From positions 130,149-194,148 of the forward strand of contig NZ_FUFN01000010.1 of NCBI RefSeq assembly GCF_900162615.1: a stretch of DNA of 64,000 nt. Direction: 5' to 3'. The stretch is from Virgibacillus proomii (GTDB taxonomy: Bacteria > Bacillota > Bacilli > Bacillales > Amphibacillaceae). Each line of letters opens with the position of its first letter. Position 1 is the stretch's first letter. The notes below the pieces were generated by a model. The model was given only the letters and a program-made list of their open reading frames with translations, did no database searches and was not told the DNA's origin. A program made the position numbers and the translations under genes. Positions 44,776 to 53,464 of this stretch are shown one piece after another.

Positions 44776-45360
44776 TTGTGGAAGGTGCGACAACTGCAGA
44801 AAACAGGAGAATCTGGCTATCGGCAGAGAGATAGTGTGGAACATGAAGGGTATGTCGAAGCTCATAGTACCTTTCATGGTGAACAGAACAATCAAAATAG
44901 TATATCCAATCTGTTTGAAAGAATCCTATCAAGGAACAACTTAAATCAAGCTTTCAAGTAGTCAGAAATAAGGGGGCAGCAGGGGTCGACGGTATGACGT
45001 AAGACCAGCTACTTCCATACTTGAAGGAACACAAGGAGGAATTATTAACCCAGTTACGTCAAGGAAAGTATAAACGGCAACTCGTTCTGCGGGTTGAAAT
45101 TTCGAAACAAGATGGTGGAAAGAGGAAACTGGGGATACCCACAGTCATCGACCGGATGCTTCAACAAGCTATCAACCAAGTGTTACAACTAAATTTGAAC
45201 CAACGTTCTTCGATAACAGTTTTGGGTTTCGTCCAAAACGTAGTGCGCATCATGCCATCATATGGGCAAAATCGTACTACGAACAAGGGTACAAATATGT
45301 TAGTAGACTTGGCTATGAAATCCTACTTCGATACGGTAAATCATCGTACGGTGGTGTGAG
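44776..45360 (+). pseudogene. Group II intron reverse transcriptase, N-terminal fragment with mutations
   Basis: Pieces FERILSRNNLNQAFK, QLLPYLKEHKEELLTQLRQG, GGKRKLGIPTVIDRMLQQAI and LAMKSYFDTVNH match the start and first palm motifs of LtrA-type maturases. Stops and frameshifts break it, and the catalytic YADD region, maturase and endonuclease parts are absent. Sequence just upstream (from about 44776) may be remnant intron RNA. An intron once inserted in the phage lysis region. Confidence 0.75.
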
Positions 45361-45500
45361 AGGTGCGAAAAGTTACTTAACTTTTCCCTCTACTCGATTT
45401 ACTACAAACCGGTGAATTATATAAAGAAGTACGTGCGTAATGTAAAAAAAAGTGAACCTATGGTAAATAGCGTTGCAATAATCTCAGATTTTACACTACA

Positions 45501-45547
45501 AATAAGCTTGATGATTAATTTGAAATTCACAAATCATCAAGCTTATT
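45501..45547. terminator. 16-bp perfect inverted repeat, possible bidirectional terminator
   Basis: AATAAGCTTGATGATT and AATCATCAAGCTTATT around a 15-base loop, about 90 bases after the tailspike stop. No strong T run, so its role is uncertain. The gap 45361-45634 has no gene. Confidence 0.6.
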
Positions 45548-45634
45548 TGCCATGCCCCAAAACTTCTAATGGAAAATACTAAATTAATTGCTAAAACCTT
45601 ATTGACTTTATATAGTTAGCCTGTATAAATCATT

Positions 45635-47203
45635 TTATTGTAAATCACTTCCATCATTCAATCCTTTTACACCACTTGTCGATAATCCTGAAAAGTTATT
45701 TCCTGAGCGAACAATATCAGTTCCACTTGTTATCGATAAAGCAAAGGTTGCAACATAGTTGGAACCTAGATTCCTACAAGTATTTCCTGTTATACTAATT
45801 CTTCTAACATTATTTGTAAGCCTGATATGAGCATATAAAGATGTATCCTTTTTACCATTTACTCCTCCTATGGTGTTTCCTGTAATTGTACAAGTATCTA
45901 CTTTTGTTACATAGATCCCATTTTTACCAGTCTTTTTAATGTTGTTATTACTTATTGTGGAGTATGCTGATTCACCAGAAACTTCAATACCTTGTCCTTC
46001 AACATAGTCAATTACATTCCCCGTAACAATTACGCTCCATACATTTCTACAAGCAATACCAGATTTTTTAGCCCCGTATACTCTATTTCCAGTAACTGTG
46101 CTTTCTTGGGTGTAATTAAGAAGGATAGCGTCATTTATAGAACGTGATGGGATTAAGGTTATTACATTTCCCGTTACTGTCAAGCCTTTAGCTTTTCCCG
46201 TATTTTCTCCATATATTTCAATTGCACGACCATTGTTCATACCTCCTTCCACAATGTTACCGGAAATAACCCCATTCTCTACTATTTGAGATTTTCCTGT
46301 TTGAAAACCATCTTCATCTTCCGTATGACTATCCATTGAATTACCCACCATATTTGTTCTCCAATTTATTCCTGCTCCGCAGTTGATAAGTTTATTGTTT
46401 GTAATAGAAACATTTTTCCAAGCATATGCTCTGAAAGCAAAACTTAATGAGTTCTCTACCACGTTATTTTCTATGTTAATATTTTGATGATAAACTCCAA
46501 TGGTGGCAGTATGTGAACCAATGGCTCTAGGAATGTGATTTGAACCTTCTGTCTTACTATCAGAAAAGAAGCAATTTTTAATCCAGACATTTTTGCAGGG
46601 AGTTTCATCGTCTTTGCCTAGTATGGTTACTCCCCTTTTACTTAAATCTAGTTGTATAGATTCATTTAGTGTAGATTCTCCAACATGACCTAGAAACTTA
46701 CATTCTGTGATATAAATATCTTTGGAAGCATTAAATTCAATGTGATGTGAATTTGCCACGTCTAAAAAGGTTGCCTTTTCTATTCTTAAATTACATCCAT
46801 GACCGAAATGAAATATGGAAGCTTTACTTTTTTGGTTAATGCCGTTTCCATTCCAGATACCTCCATATATTGAAATATTTCCATTCCCATTATACCTAGT
46901 GAATTTAGAAGGCGGGAATTTAGATTGGGTGTTTTTGTATCCATTAATTAAAAGGTATCCTGGATGATCTCGCACTACATGAGCGTTAGAATCAGCTAAA
47001 ATAGTAGTATTACTAAAAATAACTAATTCTTCAGTTAACCGATAGATACCAGAAGGAATATAAACTTGTATACCTGCTGAACTCTGAGCAGATTCTAAAA
47101 TTTGTTTAAAAACTAAAGTATCATCAGCTATTCCATCTCCCTTAGCTCCTTCTGCTTTTACATTCAATACTGGCGATTTGTTTTCTTTATTTGAGAATAT
47201 CAT
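45635..47203 (-). CDS. Right-handed beta-helix tailspike-like protein (pectate-lyase superfamily)
   Basis: 522 residues, intact, AAGGAG upstream. VLNVKAEGAKGDGIADDT near the N-terminus is the pectate_lyase_3 signature and matches the tail-fibre start at 41602. From ~150 on it has dense parallel-beta-helix turns (ITNNKLINCGAG, VISGNIVEGGMNNG, VTGNVIDYVEGQG, ISNNNIKKTGKNG, ITGNTIGGVNG). It would trim surface polysaccharide of the host. There is no signal peptide, so it should leave the cell as a particle part or after lysis. It lies opposite to the neighbouring relics, under its own SOS-type promoter. Confidence 0.88.
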   Translation of the reverse strand: MIFSNKENKSPVLNVKAEGAKGDGIADDTLVFKQILESAQSSAGIQVYIPSGIYRLTEELVIFSNTTILADSNAHVVRDHPGYLLINGYKNTQSKFPPSKFTRYNGNGNISIYGGIWNGNGINQKSKASIFHFGHGCNLRIEKATFLDVANSHHIEFNASKDIYITECKFLGHVGESTLNESIQLDLSKRGVTILGKDDETPCKNVWIKNCFFSDSKTEGSNHIPRAIGSHTATIGVYHQNINIENNVVENSLSFAFRAYAWKNVSITNNKLINCGAGINWRTNMVGNSMDSHTEDEDGFQTGKSQIVENGVISGNIVEGGMNNGRAIEIYGENTGKAKGLTVTGNVITLIPSRSINDAILLNYTQESTVTGNRVYGAKKSGIACRNVWSVIVTGNVIDYVEGQGIEVSGESAYSTISNNNIKKTGKNGIYVTKVDTCTITGNTIGGVNGKKDTSLYAHIRLTNNVRRISITGNTCRNLGSNYVATFALSITSGTDIVRSGNNFSGLSTSGVKGLNDGSDLQ

Positions 47204-47224
47204 ATAATCACTCCTTATATACTA

Positions 47225-47267
47225 AGAACATATGTTCTATTATATAAGAGTAAATGTTATTTATCAA
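47225..47267 (-). promoter_or_regulatory. Sigma-A promoter with LexA-type operator for the tailspike gene
   Basis: On the minus strand TTGATA (47262-47267), 17 bases, TATAAT (47239-47244), and straight after it the palindrome AGAACATATGTTCT (47225-47238) covering the start-point region. GAAC-N4-GTTC is the core of the Bacillus LexA (DinR) box, with A/T instead of C/G outside. It predicts repression by LexA and induction by DNA damage. Confidence 0.8.
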
Positions 47268-47382
47268 CTGTTACTTTAAAGTGTTTTTAGGCATTATTGC
47301 TTTCACCATAAAACCACCTCCTATAACCATCGACATAAGCCAAAGAGCCAGAAAAAAGCTGCTTAGATAAGGCTGCGGTGGT

Positions 47383-47607
47383 GTGAAAGATACAATTGTA
47401 ATAGTAGGGGAATTTGGTGCAATGGCTGTAAAAGAAACTGCTGAATTTCTCATTTTAGATGATGTTAAAACGGTAATGGATCCAGAGGATTCTACAGTTG
47501 ATAGAGTAATTTCTGGGGCTTCTATTATTCCAGCGGGAAAATCTCTAAAGCTGATTAAAGCTGGCGGAAGTATGTTTAAATTTGCGAATAAAACTATGTA
47601 CAGCTAA
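47383..47607 (+). pseudogene. LXG polymorphic-toxin middle-region relic
   Basis: The frame reads VKDTIVIVGEFGAMAVKETAEF, then DPEDSTVDRVISGASIIPAG and KSLKLIKAGGSMFKF before a stop. VSDRVxxGASLIPxGK is the pre-toxin segment that precedes the toxin tip in LXG proteins. Both the LXG head and the toxin tip are missing. Second toxin relic in the window after 35861-36285. Confidence 0.55.
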
Positions 47608-47764
47608 GAAGGGTAATGATAAAGGTAATACTGTAAAACCATTTTCTAATATGATTATAAAAATTTACTTTACTTAGATAATTTATAAACTTGATATAGG
47701 TCAATTCATTTCCTTATTATTTCAAATAAAATAAAGGTACATCATAAATAAGGAGGTTCTAAAG

Positions 47765-48004
47765 ATGACAAAGGTAATTTTACAATTAGAGCCATTGACC
47801 TGTCCATCATGTATTAAAAAAATCGAAACAGCACTGATAAAAGTTACAGGAGTAAAAACTGCAAAGGTTCTTTTCCATGCAAGCAAGGCAAAAGTGGAGT
47901 TTGATGATGCAAAAACAAATATAGAACAATTAGAAAAAACGATTACGAAATTAGGATATACTGTTTTATCCCGTAAGGTGCAAGACTCCCACTTCAATAG
48001 TTGA
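47765..48004 (+). CDS. Free heavy-metal-associated (HMA) domain protein
   Basis: 79 residues, AAGGAGG upstream. Single ferredoxin-like HMA domain with metal site LTCPSCIKKIE (C-x2-C, Cys about 14 and 17) and ends with a typical second half (FDDAKTNIEQLEKTITKLGY). It binds Cu(I), Zn or a similar ion and likely hands it to the P1B ATPase 415 bases downstream, which lacks its own HMA domain. Metal not decidable from sequence. Confidence 0.9.
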   Translation: MTKVILQLEPLTCPSCIKKIETALIKVTGVKTAKVLFHASKAKVEFDDAKTNIEQLEKTITKLGYTVLSRKVQDSHFNS

Positions 48005-48132
48005 GAGCGATACAAAGAAGTCTAAGTAAGAGATATCGGCACCTAAATTCCCGATTCGTTCGGTGGCAATAGGATGTTGATCGCAAAGGGTTACATTATG
48101 ACGTCTGCGAACTTAGCCTTTGATCTACTATT

Positions 48133-48163
48133 TCAGTGGGGGATGTAAGAAAACTCCCACTGA
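48133..48163. repeat. Hairpin repeat TCAGTGGG...CCCACTGA
   Basis: Also followed by TTGAAG as in the fuller copy at 52126-52162 (CAATCAGTGGGGG...). The gap 48005-48418 has no gene; this hairpin may end transcription of the HMA gene or be a mobile-element trace. Confidence 0.4.
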
Positions 48164-48418
48164 TTGAAGTCTCACTTTATCTAAAAGAAGTAAAATTTTA
48201 GTGCTGGAAGTTATGACGCCACAGTGTAATTTTGCTATTCTACGTATAGCTATAACGAGGCAGTCTCTTGTATCCCAGACAGCTTTTTAAATTTAACAGT
48301 AAAAGCTTTCATTTGCTAAAAACAATCGCGAACTTGATAGAGCTCAATTACTTAAAAGAAAAAAGCAATTAGGATAAAAGTATAGAGTTACTCATATTTC
48401 ATAAAGGAGATGAGAAAC

Positions 48419-50317
48419 GTGTTTGCTTTTATTCAAAGATATAAAAAGCATCAGACCGTGTTATCTTTTCTGTTTATCATGCTCGGGATACTTTTAGGCA
48501 TTTTGGGTAAGCAGGAGATAAAAAATAGTTTCCTAATCGTTGCCACGGTTATTGCAGGGATACCAATTCTGATAAAAGCTTACCAGGCCCTACGAATGAA
48601 GGTATTTAGTATCGAACTATTAGTCATTATTGCTATAATTGGAGCGTTATTTATTCAAGAATATATTGAATCCTCAGTCGTTGCTTTCTTGTTTTTATTT
48701 GGGGATTATTTGGAAGCACGTACACTGGAACGGACAAGAGCATCATTAAAGAAATTAATGGACATGGCGCCGCAAGAAGCTAATGTTATTCGTAATGGGA
48801 AGACACAAAAAATTCCTGCTGAAGAAGTAAAGTTTGGCGAGCGTGTCATCATTCATTCAGGTGGAAAAATTCCAGTGGACGGGAAGATAGTGACAGGGCA
48901 TGCCTCCATTAATGAAGCGGCAGTTACTGGCGAATCGATTCCAGCAGCAAAGCGAGCAAATGATGATGTATTTTCTGGAACGATTGTTGATCAAGGATAT
49001 ATCGAAATTACTGCTAAAAAAGTTGGTAATGATACAACCTTTGCAAAAATTATTGAACTAGTGGAAGAAGCTCAAGAATCCAAATCAAGAACAGAGAAGT
49101 TTTTAAATAAATTTTCGCAATTTTATACCCCAGCAGTAGTTGTTCTATCAATACTTGTTTACATTTTGATAAAAGATCTTCATATGGCTATTACGTTTTT
49201 AGTCATTGCCTGTCCAGGTGCTCTTGTTATCGGGGCTCCAGTATCAAATGTAACTGGTATTGGAAATGGGGCGAAACAAGGTGTACTTGTTAAAGGCGGC
49301 GAAGTAATGGATCGATTTGCAAACGTGGATACGATTGTTTTTGATAAGACTGGAACATTAACAAAAGGGAAGCCGGAAGTCACTGCAATTAAATTATGGG
49401 ATCACGGTTTGCAAGAAAATGAATTTCTTCGCATTATTGCACAAGCAGAAACGGTATCTGAACATCATATTGGACAAACGATTGTCAAAGAAGCAAATGC
49501 GCGAAATTTAGAGATACATGAAGGTTCGGCAAATGGAGAGATTATAAAAGGAAAGGGGATTCGCGCAAAGCTTGATGGGATGGAAGTAATTATAGGTAAT
49601 GAAAGTTTAATGAAACAAGAATTCATTATGTTAGATGAAGAAATGCTTCATTATAAGGAAAAACAAGAGAAAAATGGAAATACCGTTGTTTTTGCTGCGG
49701 TAAATGGAACCATCGCTGGACTTGTGTCCATAGCAGATCAAATTAGAGAGGATGCTTCTTTCGCATTAGCAAAAATGAGAAGCGATGGGATTAAGCAGAT
49801 AATTATGCTAACTGGAGATAATAAGCATACAGCTGCACTCGTAGCGAAAAAATTAAAGCTGGATAGCTTCCATGCTGAGCTATTACCTGAAGATAAGGTA
49901 AACTTTATAAAACAATTAAAGAAAGCCGACCATACTGTTGCGATGGTGGGAGATGGAATTAATGATGCACCCGCAATTGCTATAGCAGACATTGGAATAG
50001 CTATGGGAGATGGCGGAACGGATATATCTATGGAAACAGCAGATGTTGTACTCATGGCAGATAAACTAACACAGTTATCGCACGCATATGCGTTAGCAAG
50101 AGCAACAAATCGTAATGTAAAACAGAATACATGGTTGGCTGTAGGTACCGTTTTCCTATTGCTATTAGGGGTTCTGAATGGTTCTGTTCATCTAGCTTCA
50201 GGTATGTTTATTCATCAGGCAAGTGTATTATTAGTTATATTAAATGGAATGCGTCTAATTCGGTTTGACCCTAAAACAGTCAAAGAAAGTATGAACAAAA
50301 CAACTCAACTACAATAA
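48419..50317 (+). CDS. P1B-type heavy-metal-translocating ATPase, CPG variant
   Basis: 632 residues from GTG 48419, nine bases after AAAGGAG; the ATG at 48410 overlaps the site. It has TGES in the actuator (about 187), membrane motif ACPGALVIGAPVS (about 264) where CPC or SPC is usual, phosphorylation site DKTGTLTKG (about 306-314), and GDGINDAPA (about 512-520). The usual SEHPL of the nucleotide domain is SEHHIG here. No N-terminal HMA domain. It exports a transition metal across the membrane; the CPG motif makes the metal hard to predict. Works with the free HMA protein; the Crp/Fnr regulator follows. Confidence 0.92.
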   Translation: MFAFIQRYKKHQTVLSFLFIMLGILLGILGKQEIKNSFLIVATVIAGIPILIKAYQALRMKVFSIELLVIIAIIGALFIQEYIESSVVAFLFLFGDYLEARTLERTRASLKKLMDMAPQEANVIRNGKTQKIPAEEVKFGERVIIHSGGKIPVDGKIVTGHASINEAAVTGESIPAAKRANDDVFSGTIVDQGYIEITAKKVGNDTTFAKIIELVEEAQESKSRTEKFLNKFSQFYTPAVVVLSILVYILIKDLHMAITFLVIACPGALVIGAPVSNVTGIGNGAKQGVLVKGGEVMDRFANVDTIVFDKTGTLTKGKPEVTAIKLWDHGLQENEFLRIIAQAETVSEHHIGQTIVKEANARNLEIHEGSANGEIIKGKGIRAKLDGMEVIIGNESLMKQEFIMLDEEMLHYKEKQEKNGNTVVFAAVNGTIAGLVSIADQIREDASFALAKMRSDGIKQIIMLTGDNKHTAALVAKKLKLDSFHAELLPEDKVNFIKQLKKADHTVAMVGDGINDAPAIAIADIGIAMGDGGTDISMETADVVLMADKLTQLSHAYALARATNRNVKQNTWLAVGTVFLLLLGVLNGSVHLASGMFIHQASVLLVILNGMRLIRFDPKTVKESMNKTTQLQ

Positions 50318-50447
50318 CAATATAAAAACTAAGAGAGCTTGGATTATCTAATGTGTTTCACATGAAATAGCTTTGAATATTAGTGTAGAAGTTTGTTGTA
50401 ACAGAAACTTATAATTTTATATAAGAAACATGACATTAATCGCATGT

Positions 50448-50478
50448 TATAATGGATAAAACTTTAGCGCTAAAGTTT
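50448..50478 (+). promoter_or_regulatory. Extended -10 promoter overlapped by a 20-bp perfect palindrome
   Basis: TGTTATAAT (-10 at 50448-50453 with TGn) is followed by AAACTTTAGCGCTAAAGTTT (50459-50478), a perfect palindrome that would cover the start point. A half copy GCTAAAAGTTT lies near 50528. Placed in the leader of the Crp/Fnr gene it is a probable operator for autoregulation. The motif is unlike the usual CRP (TGTGA) or FNR (TTGAT) boxes. Confidence 0.7.
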
Positions 50479-50600
50479 AGATGATGAAGTGGAGATTTAA
50501 TGGTAAATAACTAGGAAGACTACGACGCTAAAAGTTTGGAACCAGCCAATTTTCTGTAAAGCATCTAATCAATTGGATATTGATTGGAAGGAGGGATGTC

Positions 50601-51308
50601 ATGGCGTCAAATAACCAGGAAAATCTTTTTCAAAACACTTGTGAAAATGGATCGGAACACTATTGTGTATCGATCGTACCTATCTTTAATCATTTGGAGA
50701 AATCACAGATGGATGAAATTATGAAAGCTGTTCATTCACTTACTTATAAACGAGGAGAAATTATTTATCATGCGGGAGACAAGGCAGAATGGCTGTATAT
50801 TGTGAATACAGGAAAAATAAGGATTTATCGTCTTTCAGAGAGTGGTAAGGAGCAGCTTGTTCGTATTTTACAACCTGGTGATTTTACAGGAGAATTAGCT
50901 ATTTTTAAAGATACGGTGCATGAAGCATATGCTGAAGCAATGTCACCAGCAAAAGTTTGCATGATTAGTCGTACTGCTATGCAAAATTTATTATTAAAAT
51001 ATCCTTCCATCTCTTTGAAAATACTAGAGGAATTTGCTAACAGGTTGGAACAATCGGAAACACAGACCACTCGTTTTGCCACAGAGCCAGTCGATACGAG
51101 GTTGATTCTGTTTCTTGTTGAAAATATGGATGTTCATAATCAACGAGTAGAGCTACCAATGAGCTATAAAGATTTGGCTTCTTATCTGGGAACCACGCCG
51201 GAAACGGTTAGCAGAGTATTAAAGGAATTAGAAATGAAAGGTTATATTAGGAAAAAAAGCCATAAGCGAATTGATATATTAAATGTAGATGCGCTATTAC
51301 TTCTTTAA
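50601..51308 (+). CDS. Crp/Fnr-family regulator with N-terminal Cys motif
   Basis: 235 residues from ATG 50601 (GGAGGGATGTC upstream). Near the N-terminus TCENGSEHYCVSIVPIF has two Cys spaced by eight, a redox or metal-sensing candidate. A cyclic-nucleotide-binding-like barrel follows (GDKAEWLYIVNTGKIRIYRL, PGDFTGELAIF), without the Arg typical of cAMP binding. The C-terminal winged helix is MSYKDLASYLGTTPETVSRV with the LKELEMKGYIRKK wing. Such Cys-containing members sit next to metal ATPases in Bacilli and control them; here it follows the ATPase gene with its own promoter. Confidence 0.9.
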   Translation: MASNNQENLFQNTCENGSEHYCVSIVPIFNHLEKSQMDEIMKAVHSLTYKRGEIIYHAGDKAEWLYIVNTGKIRIYRLSESGKEQLVRILQPGDFTGELAIFKDTVHEAYAEAMSPAKVCMISRTAMQNLLLKYPSISLKILEEFANRLEQSETQTTRFATEPVDTRLILFLVENMDVHNQRVELPMSYKDLASYLGTTPETVSRVLKELEMKGYIRKKSHKRIDILNVDALLLL

Positions 51309-51529
51309 AAGCCATTCAGAATAAGCCCTTTAAGAGTGATTAGTATCAGCAATTACCGACAAATAAATTTAAACGATAAGAGATAGAAAGCAAAACATTA
51401 AAATGTTAAACTAATTAGAACCAAGTTATACATTTTTCTCTTTATAGAATGTTGACTATCTTGTACCATCTTGATCATAAAATGTGATCCATACCTGATT
51501 TCCATAAATCTAAAAAGGGGAATAAAAGA

Positions 51530-51715
51530 ATGAGTGTTAAAAAAGTTAAATATATTTTTCTGGTTTTGTATTTAATTCTACTTGTTTTGAATATTACAAT
51601 CGGTCTGAAACATACTTTTTTGATACTAATGGGATTAGTTATCATTCAAACTATAGCATATACTATTGCTGAAAAAGCAGATAAATGTATAGAAGCGGAC
51701 TTACAAAAAGAATAA
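51530..51715 (+). CDS. Small two-span membrane protein
   Basis: 61 residues, AAAAGGGG upstream. Spans at about 7-27 (KYIFLVLYLILLVLNITIGL) and 29-48 (TFLILMGLVIIQTIAYTI), then a short charged tail EKADKCIEADLQKE. Function unknown; not clearly linked to the neighbouring regulator. The gap 51309-51529 has nothing else visible. Confidence 0.55.
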   Translation: MSVKKVKYIFLVLYLILLVLNITIGLKHTFLILMGLVIIQTIAYTIAEKADKCIEADLQKE

Positions 51716-51759
51716 ACAATATAAGTGTATTTTGAAAAGGGAGTATGTCGATACTTTTT

Positions 51760-51990
51760 AGATAGTTTTTTGAGGTGTTTTAATTTAAATTGGATAGGGC
51801 TGAAATAATCGAAATGTTCATGTACACGGTGATGATTAAACCAATGTATATCATTTGCTAACTCTAGTTGTAATCAAATTCTCTTTTACCCACAAATTTA
51901 GTTTTAAACGCTTTAATGTAGCCTCTGCTACCGTATTAAGACAACCTTTTGTACTTCCATATCAAATATTTTCCCACGATCCGTGTTTAT
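51760..51990 (-). pseudogene. IS3-family (IS150-like) transposase C-terminal remnant
   Basis: On the minus strand KGCLNTVAEATLKRLK, then in another frame NDIHWFNHHRVHEHFDYFSP and IQFKLKHLKK. This is the end of an IS3 OrfB integrase-type transposase. Stops and shifts break it, and most of the element and its ends are missing. Confidence 0.8.
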
Positions 51991-52125
51991 AGAAAGTGGG
52001 TTAATTAAAATTTAATCCCGCATGTAACCGCCAGTAAGACTTGCCCTTCCATGCACGAGGTAAAACCTAGGAGGATAAATGGAGGAACCAACTGCAAGTC
52101 AAATGCCCGATTTTGTTCATTCTAA

Positions 52126-52162
52126 CAATCAGTGGGGGATAAAAAGAGCCCCCCACTGATTG
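52126..52162. repeat. Hairpin CAATCAGTGGGGG...CCCCCACTGATTG
   Basis: A 13-bp perfect inverted repeat 28 bases before the erythromycin-esterase-like gene. A degenerate sister is at 48133-48163 and both are followed by AAG. It may be a terminator-like attenuator in the leader or an end of a lost mobile element. 51991-52125 has no gene. Confidence 0.5.
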
Positions 52163-52190
52163 AAGATTTGCTTTATTAAGGAGTTACTTT

Positions 52191-53312
52191 ATGGATCTAC
52201 AACAGTTAAATGAAAAACTAAGTATTTATAAAGATGTTTTTAGAAAAAAGAAAATCATTTTTCTTGGTGAAAACGGACATGGCGTTTCTGAAATACAAAA
52301 ACTAAAAATAAAAATTGTTGAACACCTGCATGAAAATTTTGGTTTTAATAAGATTGTCTTTGAGAGCGGTATTGGAGAAATTGCAATTGCAAATCATCAT
52401 AAACACCATTTGTCCACCAAAGAGTTTTTAATGAATTCATTGTATGATGTGTGGCATACGAAGGAATTATTCAATTTATTTAGGATCATACAAAATAGGG
52501 AATTGGCGATTTTTGGTATAGATCTACAATTCCAAAATTATTACTTTCATGATTACATTTTTTCAATTATAGATAAGTATGATCATGATTTAGCAAATGA
52601 GTTTTCATATGCTGAGAAAACGTTAGATACCATAAGTATGAAAATTTTTAAGAAAAAGAAAATGTTGCTACAGAAGAAAAGGCTGGATTTAATTTATTGC
52701 AATGTATGTATCTTATTAAGAGGTATGAAAAAAGAAATTATGTTAAGTCAAGATATTAGTGAGACTGCCTTCACTATAATTCTAAAAGCTATAGAGAATA
52801 GGTTAAAAATGATAGAATTATGTTTAATGAATTTTAAAATGTATTCTTACTATCGAGATAGGCATATGTTTGAGCATCTTTCTTTTTTAGTAAACAAATG
52901 GCCTGAAGATAAATTTATAATTTGGGCACATAACTATCATATTAGAAAAAATAATTCATTAAGCAAGGGTTGGTTAAATGAAAAATCATTAGGTGAATTC
53001 TATTCAGAAAAGTACAAGGATAGTTATCATTTAGGCATTTACATGGAAAAAGGAATAATTGCAAACAATATAGGTAGACCCTATAAAATAAAAAGGCATA
53101 AAAAAAACAGCCTTGAAAACAATCTTTTTTCTAATAGCAATAATGATATCATATTAGAATCTTTTGAAAGCATGGATCATCAAAAGTGGTTTAATAATGA
53201 GCTGATTGAACACGAATCAGGTGCAGATAAACGTAAACTTATTGTATCTGAACAATATGATGGAATAATTGGCATTAGACACGTCACGCCAGCAAAGTAT
53301 ATTAATACTTAA
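52191..53312 (+). CDS. Erythromycin-esterase-family protein
   Basis: 373 residues. FLGENGHGVSEI (His about 29) and IVFESGIGEIAIANHH (Glu about 54) followed by WAHNYHIRK (about 245) are the conserved catalytic elements of the PF05139 family, to which Ere macrolide-lactone esterases belong. Many members are not drug esterases, and this protein is divergent and shorter at the end, so resistance should not be assumed. AAGGAG lies upstream. It stands alone between metal-locus relics. The C-terminal segment GIIGIRHVTPAKYI is the usual end. Confidence 0.82.
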   Translation: MDLQQLNEKLSIYKDVFRKKKIIFLGENGHGVSEIQKLKIKIVEHLHENFGFNKIVFESGIGEIAIANHHKHHLSTKEFLMNSLYDVWHTKELFNLFRIIQNRELAIFGIDLQFQNYYFHDYIFSIIDKYDHDLANEFSYAEKTLDTISMKIFKKKKMLLQKKRLDLIYCNVCILLRGMKKEIMLSQDISETAFTIILKAIENRLKMIELCLMNFKMYSYYRDRHMFEHLSFLVNKWPEDKFIIWAHNYHIRKNNSLSKGWLNEKSLGEFYSEKYKDSYHLGIYMEKGIIANNIGRPYKIKRHKKNSLENNLFSNSNNDIILESFESMDHQKWFNNELIEHESGADKRKLIVSEQYDGIIGIRHVTPAKYINT

Positions 53313-53464
53313 TCATAAAAGTCAATATGGCTAAAAAAGACGATGATTTCTAGTCAAGTTACTTCTTTCTGTAATGTTTTAAGATCCAACTGCTAAGTCC
53401 AATTTCGATTCTGTTCAAAGGCCTTTAGGTGATACCCTTGCGGTACTAACCATCCGTGGAGTTT

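Larger units (their letters stand above)
37086..47650. mobile_element. Relic prophage-like element(s) C
   Basis: It starts at the decayed att site with a broken integrase pointing at it, then broken primase, regulator, repressor module, tail fibre, holin and tailspike genes in partial phage order. It contains one group II intron reverse-transcriptase fragment and two similar copies of a late-regulator region (38.2 and 41.0 kb), so at least two related elements have merged. The right boundary is unclear; the metal locus starts near 47.7 kb. Confidence 0.6.

Noticed and set aside
45021..45359. 112-codon frame as an independent gene
   Set aside because: It is one readable piece of the broken group II intron reverse transcriptase, with neighbouring pieces in other frames.
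47271..47453. 60-codon minus-strand frame upstream of the tailspike promoter
   Set aside because: It overlaps the LXG relic on the other strand; only its last dozen codons have a ribosome site and the product is too short to assign.
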